A DNA stretch of 34,246 bases from Lachnospiraceae bacterium (GTDB taxonomy: Bacteria > Bacillota > Clostridia > Lachnospirales > Lachnospiraceae), in the NCBI GenBank assembly GCA_021770785.1, contig JAETQH010000044.1, positions 1 to 34,246 on the forward strand, written 5' to 3'. A model generated the notes under the pieces. It saw nothing but the letters and a program-made list of their open reading frames with translations, made no database searches and had not been told where the DNA came from. Shown piece after piece: positions 16,460-24,759 of the stretch (positions are counted from its first letter, which is position 1; each line of letters starts with the position of its first letter). A program made the position numbers and the translations under genes.

Positions 16460-18007
16460 GTGGAGACGACAGTGATTGCTGTTGTTGTGACTCTGATTGT
16501 TACTGCGGTCGTCGTGTATTTTGTCACTACTGCTTACCATAAAAAGGTAACAGAGGCAAAAATCGGCAATGCGGACGAAAAAGCCCGTGAGATTATTGAT
16601 GAAGCAGTAAAGGCAGCAGAGACGAAAAAGCGTGAGGCAACGCTCGAGGCAAAGGAAGAGTCCATTCGTGTGAAAAACGATTTGGATAAGGAAGTCAAAG
16701 AGCGTAGGGCTGAGATTCAGCGCAGTGAACGCCGTATTGTCCAGAAAGAAGAAAATCTGGATAGGAAGTTAGAGGCGATTGAGAAGCGCGAAGCCGGTTT
16801 TGCTGCAAAGGAAGAGGAAATCAACAGACAGAAAGAACAGGTCGCAAAGCTCAATGAAGAGCGTGTACAGGAACTAGAACGAATTTCCGGTCTGACCTCC
16901 GAACAGGCAAAGGAATATCTCTTAAAAACTGTTGAAGAAGATGTTAAACTTGATACTGCAAAATTAATCAAAGAAATGGAACACAAGGCAAAGGAAGAAG
17001 CTGACAAGAAAGCAAAGGAATATGTGGTGACAGCCATTCAGAAATGTGCTGCTGACCATGTGGCAGAGACTACCATCTCTGTGGTACAGCTTCCCAATGA
17101 CGAGATGAAAGGGCGAATTATCGGACGTGAGGGTCGTAACATCCGTACATTAGAGACGATGACGGGTGTGGACTTAATCATTGACGATACACCGGAAGCG
17201 GTTATTCTGTCGGGATTTGACCCAATCAGACGTGAAGTGGCAAGAATTGCTTTGGAAAAATTAATTGTAGACGGACGTATTCATCCGGCTAGAATTGAAG
17301 AAATGGTAGAGAAAGCACAGAAAGAAGTGGAAACCATGATTCGGGAGGAAGGTGAAGCCGCAACCTTAGAGGTCGGCGTTCACGGTATTCATCCGGAACT
17401 TGTCCGTCTGCTTGGCAGAATGAAATTCAGGACAAGCTATGGTCAGAATGCGCTGAAGCATTCTATTGAAGTAGCACAGCTTTCCGGTTTGCTGGCAGCA
17501 GAAATTGGTGTAGATGTCAGAACTGCAAAACGTGCAGGTCTGCTCCATGATATCGGTAAATCCGTAGACCATGATATGGAAGGTTCTCATATTCAGATTG
17601 GTGTGGATTTATGTAGAAAATACAAAGAGTCTGCTATTGTCATCAATGCTGTGGAGGCACATCACGGTGATGTAGAGCCGGAAACTTTAATTGCATGTAT
17701 CGTACAGGCTGCAGATACTATCAGTGCAGCAAGACCAGGTGCCAGAAGAGAGACACTTGAAACATATTCAAACAGATTAAAACAGTTAGAGGATATATCC
17801 AACGGATTTAAGGGGGTAGACAAGTCCTTTGCCATTCAGGCAGGTAGGGAAATTCGTATTATGGTTGTTCCAGAGCAGGTTAGTGATGCAGATATGGTAT
17901 TGCTTGCCCGCGATATCTCAAAACAGATTGAGGCAGAACTGGAATATCCGGGTCAGATTAAAGTAAATGTAATCCGAGAGTCTAGAGTGACTGATTATGC
18001 GAAATAA
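16460..18007 (+). CDS. rny: Ribonuclease Y
   Basis: Membrane-anchored endoribonuclease that starts mRNA decay in many Bacillota. The start is GTG 16460: AAGGAGGT lies 5-6 nt before it, while the upstream ATG at 16427 would translate through that ribosome site. The product is 515 aa. An N-terminal membrane helix ('[18 protein letters not shown]') is followed by a long charged coiled coil (about 30-175). The KH domain has '[17 protein letters not shown]' with the GxxG-type loop. The HD domain has '[13 protein letters not shown]' near 334 and the 'HDIGK' metal-binding pair near 364. It has its own promoter and a strong terminator, so it is monocistronic. Confidence 0.97.
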   Translation: METTVIAVVVTLIVTAVVVYFVTTAYHKKVTEAKIGNADEKAREIIDEAVKAAETKKREATLEAKEESIRVKNDLDKEVKERRAEIQRSERRIVQKEENLDRKLEAIEKREAGFAAKEEEINRQKEQVAKLNEERVQELERISGLTSEQAKEYLLKTVEEDVKLDTAKLIKEMEHKAKEEADKKAKEYVVTAIQKCAADHVAETTISVVQLPNDEMKGRIIGREGRNIRTLETMTGVDLIIDDTPEAVILSGFDPIRREVARIALEKLIVDGRIHPARIEEMVEKAQKEVETMIREEGEAATLEVGVHGIHPELVRLLGRMKFRTSYGQNALKHSIEVAQLSGLLAAEIGVDVRTAKRAGLLHDIGKSVDHDMEGSHIQIGVDLCRKYKESAIVINAVEAHHGDVEPETLIACIVQAADTISAARPGARRETLETYSNRLKQLEDISNGFKGVDKSFAIQAGREIRIMVVPEQVSDADMVLLARDISKQIEAELEYPGQIKVNVIRESRVTDYAK

Positions 18008-18036
18008 TGAGTGAGTGACAACGAATGAATGAGGAT

Positions 18037-18072
18037 AACCGCCATATTTGAGAGAATATGGCGGTTTTTTTC
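18037..18072 (+). terminator. Rho-independent terminator of rny
   Basis: AACCGCCATATT, a 6-nt loop and AATATGGCGGTT form a perfect 12-bp stem, followed by T-rich sequence. Confidence 0.95.
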
Positions 18073-18131
18073 TATATTTGCAGATATTTATTGGCTTTTG
18101 TCGGAAGGGTCCTCCAAGCGGTGGTTTCTTA

Positions 18132-18160
18132 TTGACTTTTACAAAAGAGCAAATTAAAAT
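18132..18160 (+). promoter_or_regulatory. Promoter of the membrane protein/response regulator unit
   Basis: TTGACT (18132-18137), a 17-bp spacer and TAAAAT (18155-18160), 27 bp before the ATG at 18188. Confidence 0.7.
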
Positions 18161-18187
18161 AGAAACAGAAATGGAGGTGTGCGACAG

Positions 18188-18655
18188 ATGAAAAAACGTT
18201 CAAAAATGAACTGCTTGCCCGGCAGGGGATTTTTGCTGGTTATGCTGTTATTGTCTGCCATATTGTTTTTTACATGGAAACTGCCGCAGGAAACCTCTTT
18301 TTTAGAGGAAACAGGTCATGTCAGCAGTGAAAGTACAGACAGGGCGTGTATGTGGTCTGCACCTGCTGCCTCGGCCGCAGTGGATGTTCTTTTCCAGAGG
18401 ACTTCAAAGACGCTGGTGTTTGCACAGCTTCGGATGGTAGAGAAAACGGTTCAGACGGAGAGTGCCGGCCGTTATCAGCTTGCCTGCTTATTGGCAGTCT
18501 GGTACATCGGATTTCTGCTTCCCCAGCTTACCGTAAGGGGACTGCGAAAAAGGCTTGTGGCCTGTGAGACTGCCTTGTGGCGGAATATAGATTATATCCA
18601 TCACTTAGATGGGAAGAAAAAAGCTTCTGTAGCTATCAGTGAAACAATCATTTGA
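18188..18655 (+). CDS. Small two-helix membrane protein, function unknown
   Basis: A 155-aa protein I do not recognise. It has a basic N terminus, a membrane helix at about 14-31 ('FLLVMLLLSAILFFTW') and a non-cytoplasmic segment of about 65 residues. A second helix at about 97-113 ('ACLLAVWYIGFLLPQL') is followed by a basic cytoplasmic tail ('RGLRKRL', 'DGKKKASVA'). By the positive-inside rule both ends are inside. The start is ATG 18188, with GGAGGT about 9 nt upstream; a GTG at 18179 overlaps that site. It is first in a transcription unit with a response regulator 19 nt downstream. No histidine-kinase motifs are present. Sensing for the regulator is speculation. Confidence 0.7.
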   Translation: MKKRSKMNCLPGRGFLLVMLLLSAILFFTWKLPQETSFLEETGHVSSESTDRACMWSAPAASAAVDVLFQRTSKTLVFAQLRMVEKTVQTESAGRYQLACLLAVWYIGFLLPQLTVRGLRKRLVACETALWRNIDYIHHLDGKKKASVAISETII

Positions 18656-18674
18656 GCTACAGGAGGGAAGAAAA

Positions 18675-19382
18675 TTGGAAGAAAACAGAATAAGTGACCG
18701 TGCAAAGTTATTATTGATTGATAATGATGAGGAAAGTGCAGGATTTGTCCGCAGAATGGCAAAACAGGGACAGTATAAAGTTTCTATTGCAGAGAAAGGC
18801 AGAAGCGGAATGGAGATTGCCACAGGGATTTGTCCCGATGTGGTATTGTTAGACCTTCAGTTGCCGGATATGGACGGAATGGAGTTTATCCGGTGGTTCC
18901 GGCAGTGGAACAGTTGTCCGGTTCTGGTAATCTCTAAAAAGAGCGCACCTGCGGATAAGGTAAATGCACTTTATGCGGGGGCAGATGATTACATCATGAA
19001 GCCTTTTTGCCGGGAAGAGGTAGAAGCACGGATTTACACAGCGCTGCGGCGGAGAGTTGTCAAAAATCAGGAGCCTTGTTATGAAGCCGAGGGACTGAAA
19101 ATTGATTTTTCCAGACGCCAGGTGACATTGCAGGGGACGCAGGTTCATTTTTCGCCGGTGGAGTACCGGATTTTAGAGTGCCTTGCCTTAAATTCCGGAG
19201 CTGTTGTTACATACCAGATGCTGCTGGAAAAAATTTGGGGGCCTTATATGGAGTATAACAGCCGGATTCTGCGGGTAAATATGACAAATATCCGTAAAAA
19301 AATAGAGAAAATGCCGATGCATCCGATTTATATTACAACAATTCCGAGGGTGGGCTACCGCATGTTGGAAAGCCACGGGTGA
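18675..19382 (+). CDS. OmpR/PhoB-family response regulator (orphan)
   Basis: Two-domain transcription regulator of 235 aa. The receiver domain starts 'KLLLIDNDEESAGFVRRM'. The phospho-acceptor Asp is in 'PDVVLLDLQLPDMDGMEF', the switch residue is Ser in 'VLVISKKS', and Lys is in 'GADDYIMKPF'. The C-terminal winged helix has 'FSPVEYRILECLALNSGAVV' and 'ITTIPRVGYRML', typical of the OmpR/KdpE group. The start is probably TTG 18675, 8 nt after AGGAGGG; the ATG at 18639 overlaps the previous gene and lacks a ribosome site. No histidine kinase is encoded nearby, so the partner is elsewhere or the regulator is an orphan. Confidence 0.88.
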   Translation: MEENRISDRAKLLLIDNDEESAGFVRRMAKQGQYKVSIAEKGRSGMEIATGICPDVVLLDLQLPDMDGMEFIRWFRQWNSCPVLVISKKSAPADKVNALYAGADDYIMKPFCREEVEARIYTALRRRVVKNQEPCYEAEGLKIDFSRRQVTLQGTQVHFSPVEYRILECLALNSGAVVTYQMLLEKIWGPYMEYNSRILRVNMTNIRKKIEKMPMHPIYITTIPRVGYRMLESHG

Positions 19383-19480
19383 GAGAAGAACATATGTCCG
19401 TATGCTTTCGACGGTTGTATGTGGAAAAGTCACGGGTGAGAATTGATTAGACGTGAGATTGCAGGCAATGGAGGAAAACA

Positions 19481-20035
19481 ATGGAACAGGTAAAAAGAGT
19501 AAAACGTGAATTGCTGAGGAAAGGTGCTATTTTGGATATCTATACGGATACCATGGAGCTGCCCAATGGAAAAACAGAGGAATGGGATTTTATTTCCCAT
19601 AGAAAAGGGGCAGCTGCAGTGGTACCTGTACGGGAGGACGGTAAAATCTTAATGGTGCGCCAGTACCGGAATGCCATTGAGCGTATGACTTTAGAGATAC
19701 CGGCAGGTTCTAGGGACAGCGTCACGGAGGACACAAAGGTCTGTGCAGCCAGGGAGCTTGAGGAAGAGACGGGGTATTGCAGCGATAACCTGACGAAGCT
19801 TCTTTCCTTAAAGACCACCGTGGCATTTTGCGATGAATTTATTGACGTTTATCTGGCAAGAGACTTAAAGCCCGGAAAGCAGCATTTAGACGAAGGAGAA
19901 TTTATTGATGTGGAGGCATATGAGGTGGAGGAACTCTGTGAGATGATTTATGCCGGGAAAATGCAGGATGCAAAGACGGTATCGGCGATCCTCGCCTACA
20001 AGAATCTTTTGAATGAAGAGCAGAAACAGAAATAA
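19481..20035 (+). CDS. nudF: NUDIX hydrolase, ADP-ribose pyrophosphatase type
   Basis: Hydrolyses ADP-ribose or related nucleoside diphosphate sugars to AMP and a sugar phosphate (family assignment). Length is 184 aa. The Nudix box is complete: 'GSRDSVTEDTKVCAARELEEETGY' fits G-x5-E-x7-R-E-U-x-E-E-x-G-U. 'VVPVREDGKILMVRQYRNAIERMTLEIPAG' is the classic segment before it. The start ATG 19481 follows GGAGGAAAACA. It is followed in the same frame by the SpoIIM-like gene and then xerD, as in Bacillus subtilis (nudF, spoIIM, then xerD). The symbol rests on this and on the motif. Confidence 0.87.
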   Translation: MEQVKRVKRELLRKGAILDIYTDTMELPNGKTEEWDFISHRKGAAAVVPVREDGKILMVRQYRNAIERMTLEIPAGSRDSVTEDTKVCAARELEEETGYCSDNLTKLLSLKTTVAFCDEFIDVYLARDLKPGKQHLDEGEFIDVEAYEVEELCEMIYAGKMQDAKTVSAILAYKNLLNEEQKQK

Positions 20036-20071
20036 ATTTCTTGGCAGGGCATAAGATTACAAAAAGAACGT

Positions 20072-20620
20072 TTGGTGTTTTGGGTGAAACGGAATGGGTA
20101 TCTGATGGCAGCGGCATTTCTTGCAGGGATTCTGATTGCAAATCTGTGGGGAAAGGAACTGCTGACCACTTATGGGATTTTTAATACTTACTTTTTGAAT
20201 CAATATGCCTATGCAAAAATAAACTACGACAAATTACTATATCAAATCCTCTGGCTCAGGGGAAAGGAGATAGCAGCAGCACTGATTTTGGAGAGATTTT
20301 TTCGTGCAAAAACGGTGCTGCTGCTATTAGAATGTCTGCTGGCGGCAGCCTTTGGTATCCTTATGGTGGTTGCCATTGCCAATTTTGGTGCCGGAGGCGT
20401 GTTTTTGGTGTTAAGCGGGGTGCTGCCCCAATGGCTTTTTTACCTTGCCGGAGGAGCCATGTTCTTTTCTATACGGATAAAGGAAGAGCCTTATCTTAGG
20501 AGCAATAGTCCGGGAATTTTTGCGGGATATGCTCTTTGCCTGCTGTTTTTTATCCTGGGAATTTTGTCAGAAGTATATGTCAGCCCGGTTTTGTGGCAGC
20601 AGATATTAAAAAAATTTTGA
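20072..20620 (+). CDS. spoIIM: SpoIIM-like integral membrane protein
   Basis: A 182-aa protein with about four or five membrane helices ('YLMAAAFLAGILIANLWG', 'LLLLECLLAAAFGILMVVAIA', 'GVFLVLSGVLPQWLFYLAGGAMFF', 'ALCLLFFILGILSEVYV'). The 'G...VLSGVLPQWLFYLAG' segment resembles the SpoIIM/DUF95 family, whose SpoIIM works with SpoIID and SpoIIP in forespore engulfment. Its position between the nudF-like gene and xerD matches the Bacillus arrangement and is the stronger argument. The start is uncertain: TTG 20072, GTG 20075 and GTG 20084 are all in frame and none has a good ribosome site, so coupling to the upstream gene is likely. Confidence 0.6.
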   Translation: MVFWVKRNGYLMAAAFLAGILIANLWGKELLTTYGIFNTYFLNQYAYAKINYDKLLYQILWLRGKEIAAALILERFFRAKTVLLLLECLLAAAFGILMVVAIANFGAGGVFLVLSGVLPQWLFYLAGGAMFFSIRIKEEPYLRSNSPGIFAGYALCLLFFILGILSEVYVSPVLWQQILKKF

Positions 20621-20722
20621 AAAAAGTTTACGGAATTTTTACAAGATATGGTAAGAAAAAACAGGGAAAAACGATATCTTGTAGAATTGAAAAAAAGCCT
20701 GTTTTTTCCGGAAAAATACCGA

Positions 20723-20751
20723 TTGCTTTTCTAAAAACTTGTTATTATAAT
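20723..20751 (+). promoter_or_regulatory. Promoter of xerD
   Basis: TTGCTT (20723-20728), a 17-bp spacer and a perfect TATAAT (20746-20751), 70 bp before the xerD ATG. Confidence 0.7.
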
Positions 20752-20754
20752 AGT

Positions 20755-20785
20755 AAATGTACCTCAATCCGGGGTACATTTTTAT
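20755..20785 (+). terminator. Hairpin with T-run at the 5' end of the xerD transcript
   Basis: AAATGTACC, a short loop and GGGTACATTT followed by TTTA. It looks like a terminator for the upstream unit. It also starts about 4 nt after the xerD -10, so the xerD transcript would begin at or in it. It could stabilise the 5' end or attenuate transcription. Confidence 0.6.
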
Positions 20786-20821
20786 GGCAGAGACAAAAAC
20801 AGAAATAGGGCAGGTAGGAAT

Positions 20822-21706
20822 ATGGAACAGGACATACAGGATTTTATTCAATATCTTCATAGGGAGAAGCAGACCTCTGCAAATACAGAGGTTTCTTATG
20901 AGCGTGATTTGAGGAAAATGCGGGAATTTCTGTATGCACAGAATGTTACTGAGGCAGAAGGCGTGACGGTTACGCATCTGAATGCCTATGTGATGTATTT
21001 AGAAAAGAAAGGCAGGAAGCCGGCTACTATTTCAAGAAGCATTGCTTCTATGAAAGCATTTTTTCATTATCTGGAAAAAATCCGGAAAATAAACGCAAAT
21101 CCCGCCGAGAAACTTAAGGCACCGAAAATTGAAAAGAAGATGCCTGCCATCCTTTCCACGGAGGAAGTGACGCTTTTGTTAGAGCAGCCCTGTGGAAACA
21201 CGCCGAAGGAGTTGCGGGACCGGGCAATGTTAGAGCTTTTGTATGCCACAGGGATTCGGGTGACGGAACTGATTTCTTTAAAGATAACGGATTTGAATCT
21301 ACAGATGGAATATGTGACCTGTACCGATGGACATAAGGAGAGAATCATTCCTTTTGGAGATGTGGCACGGGACGCACTGAAAAGATATATAGAGCAGGGG
21401 AGACCACAGTTAGTTGAGAACGAGAGTTGTCCCTGGCTTTTTACAAACTGCACAGGACAGGATATGAGCCGCCAAGGCTTTTGGAAACTGATTAAATCCT
21501 ACGGCAAAAAGGCGGGAATTACAGCGGAGATTACACCTCATACACTGCGCCATTCCTTTGCTGCCCATTTAGTGAGCAACGGGGCAGATTTAAAATCAGT
21601 CCAGGAAATGCTGGGGCATTCAGACATTTCCACCACACAAATCTATTCCCAGGCAGGACAGGGACGTATTCGAGAGGTATATTTAAAAGCTCACCCGAGA
21701 GGGTGA
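20822..21706 (+). CDS. xerD: Tyrosine recombinase XerD
   Basis: Site-specific recombinase that acts with XerC-type partners at dif to resolve chromosome dimers. The 294-aa length is normal for Xer proteins. The N-terminal SAM-like domain ('TSANTEVSYERDLRKMREFL') is followed by the catalytic domain. The first catalytic Arg is in 'LLYATGIRVTELISL', His-x-x-Arg is in 'HTLRHSFAAHL', the second His is in 'EMLGHSDIST', and the nucleophile Tyr is in 'TTQIYSQAG'. The choice of XerD over XerC rests on its position after nudF/spoIIM. The start follows GGTAGGAAT. The 3' end lies inside a hairpin. Confidence 0.9.
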   Translation: MEQDIQDFIQYLHREKQTSANTEVSYERDLRKMREFLYAQNVTEAEGVTVTHLNAYVMYLEKKGRKPATISRSIASMKAFFHYLEKIRKINANPAEKLKAPKIEKKMPAILSTEEVTLLLEQPCGNTPKELRDRAMLELLYATGIRVTELISLKITDLNLQMEYVTCTDGHKERIIPFGDVARDALKRYIEQGRPQLVENESCPWLFTNCTGQDMSRQGFWKLIKSYGKKAGITAEITPHTLRHSFAAHLVSNGADLKSVQEMLGHSDISTTQIYSQAGQGRIREVYLKAHPRG

Positions 21707-21715
21707 GCTTATTTG
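21690..21715 (+). terminator. Hairpin spanning the xerD stop codon
   Basis: AGCTCACCC-GAGA-GGGTGAGCT is a perfect 9-bp stem with a tetraloop, and the TGA stop is inside the 3' arm. It is followed by TATTTGATTCTT, a weak T-tract. It is probably the xerD terminator. Confidence 0.65.
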
Positions 21716-21841
21716 ATTCTTGTGGAAAACTAGCTGTTACTGTGATAAGATTAGGAGACAGAGATAAAAACACAATGTAAGAGATAATGAAGGAAAAATG
21801 ATGAATATATATGATTATGAGCCATAGTGGAGGATGATAAA

Positions 21842-22283
21842 TTGATAGAAGAACAGAAAATACTTTTAAGAGAATGGAAGATAGAAGATGCGACTGGATT
21901 AGCTGAAATGTTGAATAATAAAAAGATACTCGACAATCTGCGTGACGGATTGCCATATCCATATACAAAGAAGGATGCAGAAGAATATATAACGTCAATG
22001 CTTTCGGCTGATAAAACGAAAACTTTTGCTTTTGCAATAACTGTCGATGATAAGGTTGCTGGCAGCATTGGTGTTTTTCGGTGTGAGAATATTTGCAGAG
22101 CCTTTTACTTACAACATAGCATCTTGTCGAGTGCTTGAAAAGGCTGGCTTTCAGTTTGAGGGACTTTTAAGGAATAATGCAGTCAAAAACAGTACAGTGC
22201 TGGATATGAGAATGTATTCGTTAATTAAAGAAGCGGAGCGAGAGATAAAGAATGGAATTGAACGGGATAGAGAAATTTATTAG
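21842..22283 (+). pseudogene. GNAT N-acetyltransferase with internal deletion and frame change
   Basis: The first part ('KILLREWKIEDATGLAEMLN', 'NLRDGLPYPYTKKDAEEYI', 'FAFAITVDDKVAGSIGVF') is the N-terminal half of a RimJ/RimL-type GNAT protein. Near 22075-22092 the reading moves to another frame, which continues 'VRIFAEPFTYNIASCRVLEK' and 'AGFQFEGLLRNNAVKNSTVL', the usual C-terminal part. The segment in between, which normally holds the acetyl-CoA-binding R/Q-x-x-G-x-G/A loop, is missing, roughly 35-40 codons by recalled family layout. The gene is thus almost certainly inactive. The start is likely TTG 21842 after GGAGG; GTG 21827 overlaps that site. The region is AT-rich. Confidence 0.75.
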
Positions 22284-22668
22284 GCAGCAAAAGGTAAGTT
22301 TTATATGTTCGGTTGATGAGAATGGTTATCCAAACATGAAGGCTATGTTGAAACCGAGAAAAATGAATGGATTAAAAGAATTCTATTTTTCTACCAATAC
22401 GTCATCTCTTAGAGTAAAGCAATTTCAAAACAATTCCAATGCCAGTATTTATTTTTACCACAAGGGATTAATAAAGTATACTGGTGTTATGTTGGTAGGG
22501 AAAATGGAAGTACTAACAGACCAAGAAGTAAAGAATATGATTTGGAGAAAAGGAGATACCGTTTTTTACAAAAAGGGAGTTACAGACCCGGATTATTGCG
22601 TTCTGAAATTCACTGCTGAAAGTGGAAGATATTATTGTGATTTAAAGACGGAAAATTTTGAAGTATAG
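22252..22668 (+). CDS. Pyridoxamine 5'-phosphate oxidase-like flavin-binding protein
   Basis: A 138-aa protein of the split-barrel flavin-binding fold. The pattern 'VSFICSVDENGYPNMKAMLK' followed by 'FYFSTNTSSLRVKQFQNNSNASIYFY' is typical of this superfamily, and 'TGVMLVGKMEVLTDQEVKNMIW' continues the barrel. The true PdxH arginine-rich C terminus is absent, so it belongs to the small general-stress or unassigned PNPOx-like proteins. The start ATG 22252 overlaps the end of the GNAT pseudogene by 32 nt, suggesting the two were once one operon. It is intact although its neighbour is broken. Confidence 0.82.
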   Translation: MELNGIEKFIRQQKVSFICSVDENGYPNMKAMLKPRKMNGLKEFYFSTNTSSLRVKQFQNNSNASIYFYHKGLIKYTGVMLVGKMEVLTDQEVKNMIWRKGDTVFYKKGVTDPDYCVLKFTAESGRYYCDLKTENFEV

Positions 22669-22775
22669 AGCTGATGGTAAGATGTATAAAATGATATTGT
22701 TTTAGACATGCCAATAAGACATGCCTAAAACAAGCTAGCTTGACAGGTTTTTCCCAGTGTCCACTGGAGTGAGCC

Positions 22776-23804
22776 TTAACACATTTCTGCAATCTGATAA
22801 ATCAGTTTTTCCGAATCCTCCCAGCCTAAGCAGGGGTCTGTGATGGATTTTCCGTAAATATGGTCGCCAATCTTCTGGCAGCCCTCTTCAATGTAGCTCT
22901 CAATCATGACGCCTTTCACCATCTTGTGAATATCTTCCGACACCTGACGGTTGTGCATGACTTCTTTGACGATACGAATCTGCTCCTTGAATTTTTTGCC
23001 GGAATTGGAGTGGTTTACGTCCACGATGGCTGCCGGGTTTACTAAATCCATTTTATCGTACATTTCACAGAGACGGATTAAATCCTCATAGTGGTAATTC
23101 TGAGTGGTATTTCCGTGTTTGCTGACAGCTCCCCGGAGTACCACATGGGTCAGCGGGTTGCCGCTGGTTTCCACCTCATAGCCGCGGTATACAAAATGGT
23201 GTGGGTGCTGTGCCGCATAAACGGAGTTTAACATAACAGAAAAGTCGCCGCTGGTGGGGTTTTTCATACCGGAGGCAACGTCAAATCCGCTGACGGTCAG
23301 GCGGTGCTGCTGGTCCTCTACTGAGCGGGCGCCGATGGCAACATAGGAGAGTAAATCCTCCACATAGCCCCAGTTTTCCGGGTAAAGCATTTCATCCGCA
23401 CAGGTTAAGCCGCTTTCCTTCACGGCGTGGATGTGCATCTTACGCATGGCAATCAGGCCTTCCACCATATCCGGCGCTTTCTCCGGGTCCGGCTGGGAGG
23501 CAATGCCCTTGTAGCCTTCTCCTGTGGTTCTGGGCTTGTTGGTGTAAACTCTTGGAATAATAATCAGCTTGTCAGCCACTTTTTCCTGAATGGGGGTAAG
23601 TCTGCTGACGTAATCGCAGACAGAATCCTCATTGTCTGCGGAGCAGGGACCGATGATAACGAGAAAACGGTCATCTTTTCCGGTAATGACATCGGAAATC
23701 ATAGCGTCTCTTTCTTTTTTTAATGCTGCAAGTTCTGCTGGAAGAGGGTAATCTCTCTTGATATCTGCCGGAGAAGGCAGCTGGTTTAAAAATGTAAAAC
23801 TCAT
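22776..23804 (-). CDS. aroF: 3-deoxy-7-phosphoheptulonate (DAHP) synthase
   Basis: First step of the shikimate pathway: phosphoenolpyruvate plus erythrose 4-phosphate gives DAHP. The 342-aa length fits type I-alpha (AroFGH) enzymes. 'FLVIIGPCSADNEDSVCDYV' is the phosphate-binding GPCS segment, and 'IIIPRVYTNKPRTTGEGYKG' is the substrate site. 'CADEMLYPENWGYVEDLLSYVAIGARSVEDQQHR' and 'NPAAIVDVNHSNSGKKFKEQ' hold metal and catalytic residues. The start ATG has GAGG upstream. It is transcribed divergently from aroD, with its own promoter. Which aromatic amino acid inhibits it cannot be told from the sequence. Confidence 0.93.
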   Translation of the reverse strand: MSFTFLNQLPSPADIKRDYPLPAELAALKKERDAMISDVITGKDDRFLVIIGPCSADNEDSVCDYVSRLTPIQEKVADKLIIIPRVYTNKPRTTGEGYKGIASQPDPEKAPDMVEGLIAMRKMHIHAVKESGLTCADEMLYPENWGYVEDLLSYVAIGARSVEDQQHRLTVSGFDVASGMKNPTSGDFSVMLNSVYAAQHPHHFVYRGYEVETSGNPLTHVVLRGAVSKHGNTTQNYHYEDLIRLCEMYDKMDLVNPAAIVDVNHSNSGKKFKEQIRIVKEVMHNRQVSEDIHKMVKGVMIESYIEEGCQKIGDHIYGKSITDPCLGWEDSEKLIYQIAEMC

Positions 23805-23859
23805 AACATATCCTCATTTCTACGCATAGCTGCGTTTGTTTTCCGAATTTTCATAAGCT

Positions 23860-23888
23860 ATATTAAAGGATATTAGCCGGATTGTCAA
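23860..23888 (-). promoter_or_regulatory. Promoter of aroF
   Basis: On the minus strand, perfect TTGACA (23888-23883), a 17-bp spacer and TAATAT (23865-23860), about 55 bp before the ATG. Confidence 0.75.
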
Positions 23889-23892
23889 ATGT

Positions 23893-23921
23893 TTGCATAA
23901 TATGGGGAAGTACATTATAAT
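23893..23921 (+). promoter_or_regulatory. Promoter of aroD
   Basis: TTGCAT (23893-23898), a 17-bp spacer and perfect TATAAT (23916-23921), 46 bp before the ATG. Its -35 is only 4 bp from the -35 of the divergent aroF promoter. Confidence 0.75.
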
Positions 23922-23967
23922 ATAGAATAATTGCAGAGGCGTCTTTTGCGGAAAGGTGGTAAATAAA

Positions 23968-24738
23968 ATGAAACAATTAATGATAAAAAGCAGGGAAATC
24001 GGGACGGGTAAGCCTCTTATCTGCGTTCCGGTGATGGAGAGGGAGAAGGAGAAAATTATTACGGAGATTACATATCTCACCCAGAGCCCGGCAGATATGA
24101 TAGAGTGGCGGGTGGATGCCTTTGAGAATTTTTCGGATTTTAATACGGTGCGTGAGATTTTAGAGACGGTGGCGCCGGTGCTGGGAGAAAAATTATTTCT
24201 CTACACCTTTCGCAGCAAAAAGCAGGGCGGTGAGGCGCAGCCGGAGGGAGAAATGTTAGCAGACCTCCATGACCTTGCGGCGGAGTCCGGCTGTGTGGAT
24301 TTGATTGATTTAGAGTATTTTGAAGAGGAAAAGCCCCTGCGTAAAATCAAACAGCTTCAGGAAAAGGGGGTAAAGGTAGTGGCGTCCCATCACGATTTTG
24401 AGGAAACACCTCCAAAAGATGTGATGAAAATGCTCTTAGAACGGATGTGCGCAGGAGGCGCAGATATTGTAAAACTGGCAGTGATGCCTGCGAGTGCCAA
24501 GGACGTATTAAATCTTTTGGAGGTGACGGAAGAGTTTAAGAGAGAGAATGGGGACACACCGGTCATTACCATGTCCATGGGACAATTAGGGGGGATTAGC
24601 AGACTTTGCGGAGAAACCTTTGGCTCCTGTGTCACTTTTGGTGCCAATAAAAAATGCAGCGCTCCCGGGCAATACGGGATGCAGGATTTGGCGATGATTC
24701 TAGAAACGATTCATAAAAGTAACGAAAACGGAAGATAA
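23968..24738 (+). CDS. aroD: Type I 3-dehydroquinate dehydratase
   Basis: Third step of the shikimate pathway, dehydrating 3-dehydroquinate to 3-dehydroshikimate through a Schiff base. The start is ATG 23968, 8 nt after AAAGGTGG; the GTG at 23956 lies inside that ribosome site. The product is 256 aa. Family residues are visible: 'DMIEWRVDAFEN' (Glu and Arg of the substrate site), 'VVASHHDFEETP' (catalytic His, about 142), and 'GADIVKLAVMP' (Schiff-base Lys, about 168). The C-terminal 'FGSCVTFGANKKCSAPGQY' closes the active site. It is divergent from aroF. Confidence 0.95.
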   Translation: MKQLMIKSREIGTGKPLICVPVMEREKEKIITEITYLTQSPADMIEWRVDAFENFSDFNTVREILETVAPVLGEKLFLYTFRSKKQGGEAQPEGEMLADLHDLAAESGCVDLIDLEYFEEEKPLRKIKQLQEKGVKVVASHHDFEETPPKDVMKMLLERMCAGGADIVKLAVMPASAKDVLNLLEVTEEFKRENGDTPVITMSMGQLGGISRLCGETFGSCVTFGANKKCSAPGQYGMQDLAMILETIHKSNENGR

Positions 24739-24759
24739 AGAAAGTATGAAAAAAACATA

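Noticed and set aside
18179..19382. Complete two-component system with a sensor kinase
   Set aside because: The upstream membrane protein has no HisKA or ATP-binding motifs; only the regulator is present.
22700..22775. Terminator between the flavin-fold gene and aroF
   Set aside because: Imperfect pairing around GACATGCC and a short CAGTG/CACTG stem, neither followed by a T-run.
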